Positions 6,361-13,656 of a stretch of DNA of 14,455 nt are shown here, piece after piece. Numbering within the stretch: the first letter of the stretch is position 1; every line of letters starts with the position of its first letter. Source of the DNA: JACKOF01 sp041571855 (GTDB lineage: Bacteria; Pseudomonadota; Gammaproteobacteria; Pseudomonadales; Porticoccaceae); assembly GCA_041571855.1 (NCBI GenBank), contig JBFFTH010000040.1, positions 1 to 14,455 of the forward strand, given 5' to 3'. Made by a program: the position numbers and the translations under genes. Under the pieces are notes generated by a model, which saw nothing but the letters and a program-made list of their open reading frames with translations, had not been told where the DNA came from and did not search any database.

Positions 6361-6609
6361 GTAAATAAAACTAGTCGAGGTGTGGGAAAAAGCAAATTGG
6401 AAGGTTCCGAACAGAGGATGCTTCGGGCAGAAAAGGCCGGGAATCCGGGTAAATTTTGGGTCAGAAGTGTAAAAAGCGGCTCTCGGAGCACATATCGACT
6501 GGACGAGGCCGCTGCTTTTGCTATACTCGCCGCCGTTTTTTTTCAGCAAATTGACTTCAGCCAAAAGTCGATAAAAAACTCACAATCATAAATAAACGGA
6601 GAAAGGGCG
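6361..6609. promoter_or_regulatory. Intergenic control region between the unrecognised gene and coxB
   Basis: This 249-base gap holds the coxB promoter (6519-6527) and leader. Two weak symmetries are visible. AAAAGCGGC (6472-6480) pairs with GCTGCTTTT (6511-6519) with one G-U pair across a 30-base gap; the right arm ends on the -10 region. TTGACTT (6551-6557) and AAGTCGA (6565-6571) form a 7-bp leader hairpin with a 7-base loop and one G-U pair. Eight Ts run from 6536 to 6543. No terminator and no small gene were found. Confidence 0.4.
6519..6535 (+). promoter_or_regulatory. Extended -10 promoter for coxB with G/C-rich discriminator
   Basis: TGC directly before TATACT (6519-6527) is a full extended -10 element, which explains the lack of a recognisable -35. 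Between it and the probable start of RNA lies CGCCGCCG (6528-6535), a strongly G/C discriminator of the kind seen at promoters repressed by ppGpp/DksA. The start would be near 6532-6535, right at the beginning of the eight-T run, leaving a leader of about 75 bases. Pattern match only. Confidence 0.55.
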
Positions 6610-7764
6610 ATGTATAGAAAAGCTTGCCAGCTTTTCGCATTGGTGCTTGCTTCTCCTGCGTTACTGTCAATGTCGGCAAACGCAGTGGGAGATGAGGCAA
6701 AGCGCTGGGCGATCAATATGCCTGTGGGAGTTACCCCGGTCAGCCGTGAAATCTACGACATCCACATGATTATCTTCTGGATCTGCGTCGTAATAGCCAT
6801 TGGCGTGTTTGGTGTCATGTTCTACACCATGTTTGCCCATAGAAAGTCACGGGGAGCTGTGGCGGCAAACTTTCACGAAAACACCACCGCCGAGGTGGTC
6901 TGGACGGTGATTCCCGCGCTGATTCTTATCGTGATGGCAGTGCCGGCAACCAAGGCGCTTATCAACGTGTACGATACCAGCGATGCCGACATGACCGTAA
7001 AAGTGACCGGTTACCAGTGGAAGTGGCAGTACGAGTATCTGGGTGAGGATGTGGCCTTTATGAGTGAACTGGCCACGCCCGAATCGGTGATTTACGACAC
7101 TAATGCTGCAAGGAACCGTGAAAACTATCTGCAGGAAGTGTCCCAGCCCCTGGTTATCCCCGCCCGCACCAAGGTTCGTTTTCTTTTAACGGCTAAAGAC
7201 GTGATTCACTCCTGGTGGGTGGTAGATCTTGGTGTCAAGAAGGATGCCATTCCCGGCTTCGTAACAGAAACCTGGGCTTATGTTGAAGAGCCGGGCACCT
7301 ACCGCGGTGAGTGTGCTGAGCTCTGTGGTAAAGGCCATGCCTTCATGCCGATCGTGGTTGAGGTGGTCGAGCCGGAGCAATATCAGGCCTGGATCGGCGA
7401 GAAGAAAAAGGCCGCAGCAGCAGAACGTGAGCTGGCCAACAAGCAATTCACCCTTGACGACCTGATGGCTCGCGGTGAAGAGGCCTACAACCGTTCCTGC
7501 GGGGCCTGTCACATGGCCAATGGTGAAGGAATTCCCGGCGTCTTCCCCGGCCTGAAAAACAGTAAAGTCGCCCTGGGTCCGGTTGAACAGCATCTCGATG
7601 TTGTCGTCAACGGTGTCAGCGGGACTTCGATGCAGGCATTTGGCGGACAGCTGTCAGAAGTGGATCTGGCGGCCGTCATCACATACGAGCGCAATGCCTG
7701 GGGTAATAACACCGGCGATCTGGTTCAGCCGATCGATGTTCTCAAATTCAAGCAAGGTCAATAA
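6610..7764 (+). CDS. coxB: Cytochrome c oxidase subunit II with fused C-terminal cytochrome c (caa3 type)
   Basis: Subunit II takes electrons from cytochrome c through the CuA centre and passes them to subunit I. The 384 residues show a signal peptide (1-26, ending SANA), two membrane helices (about 51-75 and 95-117), the aromatic patch QWKWQY (136-141), and the periplasmic cupredoxin domain. All CuA ligands are present: His200, Cys235, Glu237, Cys239, His243 and Met246. A charged linker (264-280) leads to a class I cytochrome c domain with CGACH (297-301) for covalent heme and Met341 (GTSMQAFG) as the likely sixth ligand. The fusion marks a caa3-type oxidase. ACGGAG and AAAGGG precede the ATG. 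It is the first gene of coxB-coxA-cox11-coxC. Confidence 0.98.
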   Translation: MYRKACQLFALVLASPALLSMSANAVGDEAKRWAINMPVGVTPVSREIYDIHMIIFWICVVIAIGVFGVMFYTMFAHRKSRGAVAANFHENTTAEVVWTVIPALILIVMAVPATKALINVYDTSDADMTVKVTGYQWKWQYEYLGEDVAFMSELATPESVIYDTNAARNRENYLQEVSQPLVIPARTKVRFLLTAKDVIHSWWVVDLGVKKDAIPGFVTETWAYVEEPGTYRGECAELCGKGHAFMPIVVEVVEPEQYQAWIGEKKKAAAAERELANKQFTLDDLMARGEEAYNRSCGACHMANGEGIPGVFPGLKNSKVALGPVEQHLDVVVNGVSGTSMQAFGGQLSEVDLAAVITYERNAWGNNTGDLVQPIDVLKFKQGQ

Positions 7765-7778
7765 GGGAGGATTAAGTC

Positions 7779-9332
7779 ATGGCACACGGTCCCGCGAAAG
7801 GTATTGGCCGCTGGCTTTTTACCACTAACCACAAAGATATCGGCACGCTTTACCTCTGGTTCAGCTTTGCCATGTTTATTCTGGGCGGCTTCTTTGCGAT
7901 GGTCATTCGCGCTGAGCTGTTCCAACCCGGTATGCAGCTCGTCAAACCGGAATTCTTTAACCAGATGACCACCATGCACGGCCTGGTGATGGTGTTTGGC
8001 GCCATCATGCCGGCATTTGTCGGCCTGGCGAACTGGCTGATCCCGATGCAAATTGGGGCGCCCGATATGGCGCTGCCGAGGATGAATAACCTCAGCTTCT
8101 GGATCCTCCCTTTTGCGTTTGCGCTGCTGGCATCAACCCTCTTCATGGAGGGCGGAGCGCCCAACTTCGGCTGGACCTTCTACGCGCCACTGTCGACGAC
8201 CTATGCGCCCTCCACGGTGAACTACTTTATTTTCGGTGTGCACATCATGGGTGCGTCGTCGATCATGGGGTCCATCAACATCATTGCCACTGTGCTGAAC
8301 ATGCGCGCACCGGGCATGACGCTGATGAAAATGCCACTGTTCGTCTGGACCTGGCTGATCACCGCATTCCTGCTGATTGCCGTAATGCCGGTGCTGGCGG
8401 GTGCGGTTACCATGATGCTGATGGATATCAACTTCGGCACCAGCTTCTTTGACGCTGCCGGTGGCGGTGATCCGGTGCTGTTCCAGCATGTGTTCTGGTT
8501 CTTTGGTCACCCGGAGGTATACATCATTATCCTGCCAGCGTTCGGCGTGATTTCTCACATCATTCCGGCCTTCAGCCGCAAGCCGCTGTTTGGCTACAGT
8601 TCCATGGTTTACGCTACGGCATCCATCGCCTTCCTGTCGTTTATCGTCTGGGCACACCATATGTTCCTGGTGGGGATGCCGATCAGCGGTGAGCTCTACT
8701 TTATGTACGCCACCATGCTGATTGCCATTCCAACGGCGGCCAAGGTGTTCAACTGGGTGAGCACCATGTTCCGCGGCTCGCTCACCTTCGAGACGCCGAT
8801 GCTGTTTGCCATCGCCTTCGTGATCCTTTTCACCATCGGCGGTTTCACCGGCCTGATGTTGTCAATTGCACCCTCTGACGTGCAATACCACGACAGCTAT
8901 TTCGTGGTGGCCCACTTCCACTACGTGATGGTTGCCGGCGCGGTCTTTTCCGGTACCGCGGCAACCTACTTCTGGCTGCCGAAGTGGTGCGGTCGCATGT
9001 ACAACGAAACCATGGGTAAGCTGCAGTTCTGGATTGCGTTTATCGGCTTTAACATTACCTTCTTCCCGCAGCACTTCCTCGGGCTCGCTGGTATGCCGCG
9101 TCGCTACGCCGATTATGCCCTGCAGTTTTCCGACTGGAACATGATCTCAAGTATCGGTTCGTTCATTTACGGTGCAGCACAAATCCTGTTCCTGTTTAAC
9201 GTCATCTATACGATTAAAGCCGGCAAGCCGGTGAAGGAAAATTCACCCTGGGAAGGTGCGGAAGGTCTGGAGTGGGAAGTACCCTGCCCGGCCCCTTACC
9301 ACACCTTCACTACACCGCCAGAGGTGAAATAA
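7779..9332 (+). CDS. coxA: Cytochrome c oxidase subunit I (aa3/caa3, heme-copper family A)
   Basis: This is the catalytic, proton-pumping subunit, 517 residues with 12 membrane helices. Low-spin heme a ligands are His67 (TTMHG) and His381; high-spin heme a3 is bound by His379 (both in the AHFHYV motif). CuB is bound by His244, His293 and His294, and Tyr248 in GHPEVY (243-248) is the residue cross-linked to His244 in this family. Glu246 in that motif places it in the A1 type. Asp96 (GAPDM) and the RMNN motif of the D channel and Lys322 of the K channel are kept, so proton pumping should be intact. An AGGGAGGA ribosome site lies in the 14-base gap after coxB. No residue expected of a working enzyme is missing. 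Confidence 0.99.
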   Translation: MAHGPAKGIGRWLFTTNHKDIGTLYLWFSFAMFILGGFFAMVIRAELFQPGMQLVKPEFFNQMTTMHGLVMVFGAIMPAFVGLANWLIPMQIGAPDMALPRMNNLSFWILPFAFALLASTLFMEGGAPNFGWTFYAPLSTTYAPSTVNYFIFGVHIMGASSIMGSINIIATVLNMRAPGMTLMKMPLFVWTWLITAFLLIAVMPVLAGAVTMMLMDINFGTSFFDAAGGGDPVLFQHVFWFFGHPEVYIIILPAFGVISHIIPAFSRKPLFGYSSMVYATASIAFLSFIVWAHHMFLVGMPISGELYFMYATMLIAIPTAAKVFNWVSTMFRGSLTFETPMLFAIAFVILFTIGGFTGLMLSIAPSDVQYHDSYFVVAHFHYVMVAGAVFSGTAATYFWLPKWCGRMYNETMGKLQFWIAFIGFNITFFPQHFLGLAGMPRRYADYALQFSDWNMISSIGSFIYGAAQILFLFNVIYTIKAGKPVKENSPWEGAEGLEWEVPCPAPYHTFTTPPEVK

Positions 9333-9341
9333 GAGAGAACC

Positions 9342-9899
9342 ATGCCGACCTCTGAAGTCAGAAAGCTGTCACTAAAGCTGATTTTTGGCGCAGTCGGCAT
9401 GTTTCTGTTCGCGGTATTTGTGATGCCGCCACTTTACGATGTGTTCTGTGAAGTGACCGGTATCGGAGGCAAAACCGGCGGCCCTTACGAGGTCGTCGAT
9501 GCGGGGGTGGATACGTCCCGCACAGTGAAAGTACAGTTTGTGGCCACCAATAACGGGGCAATGCCCTGGGAGTTCTCACCCCTGGTACACGAAGTGGAGG
9601 TCCACCCTGGCGAGGCGACCAGCGTCGAGTTTTTTGCCAGCAACCGGACCGCCCGCGATATGGTGGGGCAGGCGATCCCCAGTGTTTCGCCGTTTGCCGC
9701 CACCGAGTATTTTCACAAGACAGAGTGTTTTTGCTTCAACAACCAGCCACTGGAAGCGGGGGGTGAGGCGAATTTCCCGCTGGTGTTTATCGTCGACCGG
9801 GATCTGCCCGACGCGATAAAGACCATCACGCTGTCCTATACGCTTTTTGATATTACGGATCGTGCCAGCAAGGCTGCGGCCCTGACACTGAGAGATTGA
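9342..9899 (+). CDS. ctaG: Cytochrome c oxidase assembly protein CtaG/Cox11 (CuB insertion)
   Basis: Cox11 delivers copper to the CuB site of subunit I. The 185-residue protein has a short cytoplasmic N-terminus, one membrane helix (about 12-30), the YDVFCEVTGIGG segment with Cys36, and a periplasmic immunoglobulin-like domain ending in the copper motif CFCF (129-132) preceded by HKTE. PWEF (75-78) and the IPSVSP block are also typical. This is Cox11, not the unrelated CtaG of Bacillus. It starts nine bases after coxA with only a weak AGAGAG ribosome site, so translation may depend on coupling with coxA. Confidence 0.97.
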   Translation: MPTSEVRKLSLKLIFGAVGMFLFAVFVMPPLYDVFCEVTGIGGKTGGPYEVVDAGVDTSRTVKVQFVATNNGAMPWEFSPLVHEVEVHPGEATSVEFFASNRTARDMVGQAIPSVSPFAATEYFHKTECFCFNNQPLEAGGEANFPLVFIVDRDLPDAIKTITLSYTLFDITDRASKAAALTLRD

Positions 9900-9942
9900 A
9901 ATAAGAAACCGAGCCTCGAGCGCGGAAAAATGGAGAGAAACC

Positions 9943-10836
9943 ATGTCCACAGAAAATCAATATTACGTACCGGAGCAGAGCAAGCTGCCGATCCTGGCGG
10001 CCATTGGCCTGGGGCTGATCGCCTGGGGTGCAGGTGGCTGGGTTCAGGGTGACAACCCGGCAAAATTTTTCGCCGGAGCCCTGTTGCTGGCTTTTACCCT
10101 CTACCTCTGGTTTGGCGCCGTGATAAAAGAGAACATGCAGGGGTTGCCCAATGCGCAGGTAAAGCGCTCCTATGTCTGGGGCATGGGCTGGTTCATCTTC
10201 TCTGAAGTCATGTTCTTTGCGGCCTTTTTCGGTGCCCTGTTTTATGTCCGCAATTTTGCATTGCCATGGCTGAGCGAGGGCGAAACCCAGTCGATCTGGA
10301 ATGGTTTCGAGGCAGAATGGCCGCTGATGTCAACACCGGAGCAGGCGCTGACCGATGATGCGGCTACCATGAAAGGCCCTGAGCAAAATATGAGCTTCCC
10401 GGGCTGGAGCAATTTGCTGAGCTGGTTGCCGCTGTGGAATACCATCGTGCTGATTACTTCCAGCTGGACGGTTCACGTAGCGCATGCCGCGTTGAAAAAT
10501 AACGATCGTTCCAAGTTCAACCTGTGGCTGGGTATTACCGTTCTGCTGGGTGCAGTGTTCCTTGTGTTGCAGGTTGAGGAATATGTACACGCCTATTCAG
10601 AGATGGGCCTGACACTGGAGTCCGGTATTTACGGTACCACCTTTTTCATGCTGACAGGCTTCCACGGTGCTCACGTCACCATGGGAACAATCATGCTCGG
10701 GATTCAGTTTATCCGCGGACTGAAAGGCCATTTCAGTGCTGACGACCAGTTCGGCTTTGAAGCCTCTTCCTGGTACTGGCACTTTGTTGATGTTGTCTGG
10801 GTGGGCCTGTTTATCTTTGTTTACGTGCTTGGCTGA
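9943..10836 (+). CDS. coxC: Cytochrome c oxidase subunit III
   Basis: Subunit III is the third core membrane subunit, which stabilises the active site and proton uptake. The 297-residue protein shows seven membrane helices. WFIFSEVMFF (83-92) carries the conserved lipid-facing Glu88. WNTIVLITSSWTVHVAHAAL, TGFHGAHVTMG (238-248) and SSWYWHFVDVVW (265-276) are family signatures. A polar loop of about 50 residues (106-155) separates helices three and four, as in related proteobacterial subunits. The ATG follows GGAGAG, 43 bases after ctaG. A strong hairpin 20 bases past the stop probably ends the coxB-coxA-ctaG-coxC transcript. No subunit IV gene is seen. Confidence 0.98.
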   Translation: MSTENQYYVPEQSKLPILAAIGLGLIAWGAGGWVQGDNPAKFFAGALLLAFTLYLWFGAVIKENMQGLPNAQVKRSYVWGMGWFIFSEVMFFAAFFGALFYVRNFALPWLSEGETQSIWNGFEAEWPLMSTPEQALTDDAATMKGPEQNMSFPGWSNLLSWLPLWNTIVLITSSWTVHVAHAALKNNDRSKFNLWLGITVLLGAVFLVLQVEEYVHAYSEMGLTLESGIYGTTFFMLTGFHGAHVTMGTIMLGIQFIRGLKGHFSADDQFGFEASSWYWHFVDVVWVGLFIFVYVLG

Positions 10837-10855
10837 CACAAACTGTTTTGCTTGG

Positions 10856-10876
10856 CGGCCAGGCACTGCCTGGCCG
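10856..10876. terminator. Hairpin terminator between coxC and the converging small gene
   Basis: CGGCCAGGC (10856-10864) and GCCTGGCCG (10868-10876) form a perfect 9-bp stem with the triloop ACT. It stands in the 57-base gap between the converging coxC and the DUF2909-type gene. On the + strand only TTT follows before the run is broken, so the terminator is strong in its stem but weak in its T-tract; on the minus strand there is no T-run. Confidence 0.6.
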
Positions 10877-10893
10877 TTTGCGTCTTCACTGCA

Positions 10894-11148
10894 CTAATTT
10901 TGCTGCTGAGGGGCGACTCTTTCTGGGTGAAGTTGCTGATCCCATGGCGCCCGGCTTGTGATCTGCCCGGAGTAGATGCCCCAGGCAATGCAGCCAATCA
11001 GGGCGGTAGCCAGCGTGACTCGAATTCCCAGCGCGTAGAGCGTGCGTTTGCGCTGGTCACCGACATCCTGCATCAGAAATACCAGCGCGCTGCTCAGGCT
11101 GGCGACCACGGCAATAAACAACAGCACGATAATGACTTTGAGTAGCAT
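10894..11148 (-). CDS. Small two-helix membrane protein, DUF2909 type
   Basis: The 84-residue protein has two membrane helices: about residues 2-26 (LLKVIIVLLFIAVVASLSSAL) and about 41-60 (ALGIRVTLATALIGCIAWGIY), with a short basic loop DVGDQRKR between them and a C-terminal tail containing the SGQI and APW motifs. I recognise it as the DUF2909 "twin transmembrane" family, which I recall between coxC and the SURF1 gene in Pseudomonas, also on the opposite strand. Its role is unknown; the conserved place suggests oxidase assembly or stability. I chose ATG 11148, with GAGG seven bases upstream; the frame stays open to 11343, but the extra residues lack any family likeness and lie antisense to SURF1. 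Confidence 0.85.
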   Translation of the reverse strand: MLLKVIIVLLFIAVVASLSSALVFLMQDVGDQRKRTLYALGIRVTLATALIGCIAWGIYSGQITSRAPWDQQLHPERVAPQQQN

Positions 11149-11167
11149 ACTGGCCTCACGGTGTAAT
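11138..11167 (+). promoter_or_regulatory. Candidate promoter for the surf1-sco-ctaA-ctaB genes
   Basis: TTGAGT (11138-11143) and TGTAAT (11162-11167) are spaced 18 bases apart and lie just before SURF1, partly inside the 5' end of the opposite-strand small gene. The same two hexamers form the candidate purE promoter. RNA would start near 11174, leaving a leader of about 14 bases, which fits the lack of a clear ribosome site for SURF1. Pattern match only. Confidence 0.35.
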
Positions 11168-11187
11168 AAGCGACGATTTAACCACAG

Positions 11188-11958
11188 ATGAGCGACAAAG
11201 CGCAGGCGGAAACAATTCAATTTAGCTGGCACTGGAACTGGAAAATTCTGGTGTTTGCGCTGCTGTTTCTTCCCTTGACGCTGCGACTGGGTTTCTGGCA
11301 ACTGTCGCGGGCGGAAGAAAAGCAGTTGCTGTTGCAGGCTCATGAACAGAGGATGAGCGCCCAGCCGGTATCCATGGACCGGCTAAAGGCGTCAGAGGAG
11401 CACCAGTACCGGCCAGTGAGGGTCAGCGGCCATTACGATAACCGGCGTACCCTGTTGCTGGATAACCGGGTCAGAAGAGGTCGACCCGGTTATGAGGTGA
11501 TTTCTGTGTTCAGGGCAGCAGATGGACGCACCCTGCTGGTCAATCGCGGCTGGGTGGAAGCGAGCCTGGACCGCTCTATCCTGCCAGACATTGCCAGTGT
11601 TGACGGGGAGACCGGCATATCCGGCTATCTCTATCGAAGCCCCGGAAAGCAGGTGATGCTGGGCGAGGACAACTGGCAGGCAGACAAAGCAGTGCAAATC
11701 GTTCAAAATGCCGCCCCTGAATTGGCAGCAGAAAAATTGGGCGAGGCTTTTTTCCCCTACCAGCTGCGACTCGATGCAGGTGCTCCCGGGGCATACGAGA
11801 CCGGCTGGCCGGTGGTCAATATCATGCCGGGCAAACACACCGGGTACGCCGTGCAGTGGTTCTCCCTGGCTGCCCTGTTGCTGGTGTTGACACTTCTGGC
11901 GAATTCAAATCTGGCCGCGATGCTACGATCCCGCGGCCCTGGAGAAAGCAATGACTGA
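11188..11958 (+). CDS. SURF1 family cytochrome oxidase biogenesis protein
   Basis: SURF1 (Shy1) proteins are membrane proteins that help deliver heme A to subunit I. The 256-residue protein has the expected topology: a membrane helix near each end (about 18-34 and 219-238) and a periplasmic middle. Family motifs are RLGFWQLSRAEEK (33-45), YRPVRVSG (74-81), VNRGWV (118-123) and PGKHTGYAVQWF (214-225). The ATG at 11188 has no clear ribosome site and lies 39 bases from the start of the divergent DUF2909-type gene. The stop overlaps the start of the Sco-like gene by eight bases, so the two are probably coupled. Confidence 0.95.
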   Translation: MSDKAQAETIQFSWHWNWKILVFALLFLPLTLRLGFWQLSRAEEKQLLLQAHEQRMSAQPVSMDRLKASEEHQYRPVRVSGHYDNRRTLLLDNRVRRGRPGYEVISVFRAADGRTLLVNRGWVEASLDRSILPDIASVDGETGISGYLYRSPGKQVMLGEDNWQADKAVQIVQNAAPELAAEKLGEAFFPYQLRLDAGAPGAYETGWPVVNIMPGKHTGYAVQWFSLAALLLVLTLLANSNLAAMLRSRGPGESND

Positions 11959-12571
11959 TCAACAAAGGAAATTCAACCTTCAGCTCTGGTTGATGGTGGG
12001 GCTTCTGGCCGGGGTGATTGTGGCTGGATTCCTGTTGTTCCCGAGGACGGCGGAAGAGAGAGATGCGCTGCTGAGCAGGCTCGGCACGACCAATCACGGG
12101 ACTTTCATCCAGCCCATGCTGGATATCACGCAGCTTCCCCTTGAGACAGTGGATGCTAGTCCCTGGCAGTACGACGAGCAAAAGATAAAGTGGCGCATTG
12201 TCCTGCCCGACGATGGTTCTTGTCGGCAGGATTGCAGGCAGATGCTGCACCTGACACGACAGCTCCATATCAGGCTCGGTAAAAATACGGGACGTCTCGA
12301 GCGCATATTTCTGCTGCTGGGAACCGAGCTGGCGCCGGAGACGAAGGAGCTTCTCGATAAAGATCACCCTTATCTCAAGGTGTTAAGGGTTGCGCCGGAG
12401 GCCTTTGAGCAATGGATAGGTGCGGCCAATACGGGCTGGCAGGCGGGAGTCACACGCGCACTCCTGCTGGACCAGAACGGGCGTGCCATGATGTTTTATA
12501 CCCCGCAAAGTGAAGGCAATGACATGCTGGAAGATTTAAACCACTTGCTGAAATATTCGCCTGCACCCTGA
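11951..12571 (+). CDS. Membrane-anchored Sco-like thioredoxin-fold protein
   Basis: A 206-residue protein with one N-terminal membrane helix (about 10-30) and a periplasmic domain. The segment WRIVLPDDGSCRQDCRQML carries a CxxxC pair (Cys91, Cys95), the spacing found in Sco proteins, which donate copper to CuA. The later ALLLDQNGRAMMFY strand-turn-strand fits a thioredoxin fold. The proline after the second cysteine is Arg here, and the histidine that completes the Sco copper site, expected just before ALLLD, appears to be absent (GVTRALLLD). It may therefore act as a thiol reductase for CuA or another copper protein rather than as a copper carrier. A protein of this kind occupies the same slot in Pseudomonas cox clusters as far as I recall. 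GGAG lies six bases before the ATG. Confidence 0.8.
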   Translation: MTDQQRKFNLQLWLMVGLLAGVIVAGFLLFPRTAEERDALLSRLGTTNHGTFIQPMLDITQLPLETVDASPWQYDEQKIKWRIVLPDDGSCRQDCRQMLHLTRQLHIRLGKNTGRLERIFLLLGTELAPETKELLDKDHPYLKVLRVAPEAFEQWIGAANTGWQAGVTRALLLDQNGRAMMFYTPQSEGNDMLEDLNHLLKYSPAP

Positions 12572-12588
12572 ATCCGGTCGGAGCAAAT

Positions 12589-13656
12589 ATGACTGTTTTA
12601 AACGAGAGAAGAAAACGCAAGCCGGGAGCGACGCTCGCTCTGGCGGCAGTGGGGCTGGCAGTTGTCGTTGTCTTGCTGGGCGCTTTCACGCGACTGGTGG
12701 ACGCGGGTCTTGGCTGCCCCGACTGGCCGGGCTGTTATGGCCATTTTTTATGGCCTAATGAAGCCCATGAAATTGAAAAGGCGGAACAGCTGTTCCCCCA
12801 TGCGCCAGTCGAATCAGATAAAGCCTGGCCTGAAATGGTTCATCGTTATTTTGCCGGCACACTGGCAGTATTGATCGGCCTGCTGGGTTTCCTTGGCTGG
12901 AAAAACAGCCAGGATGATGAATATCCTTTCCGACTGCCGCTTTTTATGCTGTTTATCGTCGTCTGGCAGGCGATGTTTGGAATGTGGACAGTAACACTGA
13001 AGCTGTGGCCACAGATAGTAACCGTGCATCTGATGGGTGGTATGACAACCCTGGCATTGTGCTGGCTGCTCGCCCTGCGGCTTGACAACAGGCGCTGGCA
13101 GCTGCAGGCAGGCCACTGGGTCAGATTGCAGAAATTTCGCCCCTGGATAGTGGGCGGTGTCTGCATCGTCTTTTTTCAGATTATGTTGGGTGGATGGACC
13201 AGCTCAAATTACGCCGCCTTTGCCTGCCCCGATTTTCCCACCTGCCACAGCCAGTGGATACCACCGATGGATATCAAGTCCGGCTTTGATGTGTTTCAGT
13301 CGATAGGGCCCAATTACCTGGGAGGATTGCTGGAAAACGAGGCCAGGGTGGCGATTCATTTCATGCACAGGTTGGGCGCTGTTGTCACAACTCTCTATCT
13401 TTGCGGCCTCTGTCTCGCCCTTTTGACGGTCGACGATATCAGGGTGAAAAAGGTCGCCGGCATGCTCTTTGCTGCGTTACTGCTGCAATTGGCCCTGGGC
13501 GTCAGCAACGTTCTGTTTCAGATACCGCTGCCGGTGGCGGTAGCGCATAACGGAGGCGGTGCCTTGCTGCTGCTGGTTATGGTGTTCCTGGCTGCTCGCG
13601 TGTGGATGGCGGAGATCGATCAAAATTCAGAATCAAACAGGGTTGGGCAGGCATGA
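12589..13656 (+). CDS. ctaA: Heme A synthase (CtaA/Cox15 family)
   Basis: Heme A synthase oxidises the methyl group at C8 of heme O to a formyl group, giving heme A for subunit I. The 355 residues form two four-helix bundles. Heme-binding histidines are visible as His85 (EMVHRYFAG), His147 (VTVHLMGG), His260 (HFMHRLGA) and His330 (AVAHNGGG). Each half also has a periplasmic cysteine pair: Cys43/Cys49 (GCPDWPGC) and Cys213/Cys219 (ACPDFPTC). GGAG lies five bases before the ATG and 17 bases separate it from the Sco-like gene. Its TGA overlaps the ctaB ATG as ATGA (13653-13656), so production of the two enzymes of this short pathway is coupled. Confidence 0.97.
   Translation: MTVLNERRKRKPGATLALAAVGLAVVVVLLGAFTRLVDAGLGCPDWPGCYGHFLWPNEAHEIEKAEQLFPHAPVESDKAWPEMVHRYFAGTLAVLIGLLGFLGWKNSQDDEYPFRLPLFMLFIVVWQAMFGMWTVTLKLWPQIVTVHLMGGMTTLALCWLLALRLDNRRWQLQAGHWVRLQKFRPWIVGGVCIVFFQIMLGGWTSSNYAAFACPDFPTCHSQWIPPMDIKSGFDVFQSIGPNYLGGLLENEARVAIHFMHRLGAVVTTLYLCGLCLALLTVDDIRVKKVAGMLFAALLLQLALGVSNVLFQIPLPVAVAHNGGGALLLLVMVFLAARVWMAEIDQNSESNRVGQA

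Noticed and set aside
6528..6543. G/C-rich stretch followed by eight Ts upstream of coxB as a terminator
   Set aside because: The G/C stretch has no complementary arm upstream, so no hairpin forms; it reads better as promoter discriminator and RNA start.
6361..6564. 68-residue N-terminal extension of the unrecognised minus strand protein
   Set aside because: The frame is open, but the extension has no helical pattern like the rest and would overlap the coxB promoter; ATG 6360 is more natural.
5920..6591. A 223-residue + strand open frame antisense to the unrecognised gene and crossing the coxB promoter
   Set aside because: Its protein is of patchy composition, has no motif, lacks a ribosome site, and covers the promoter region; the minus strand frame has far more protein-like sequence.
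8133..8660. A 175-residue minus strand frame inside coxA
   Set aside because: Charged His/Arg-rich shadow of membrane-helix codons, with no signal of its own.
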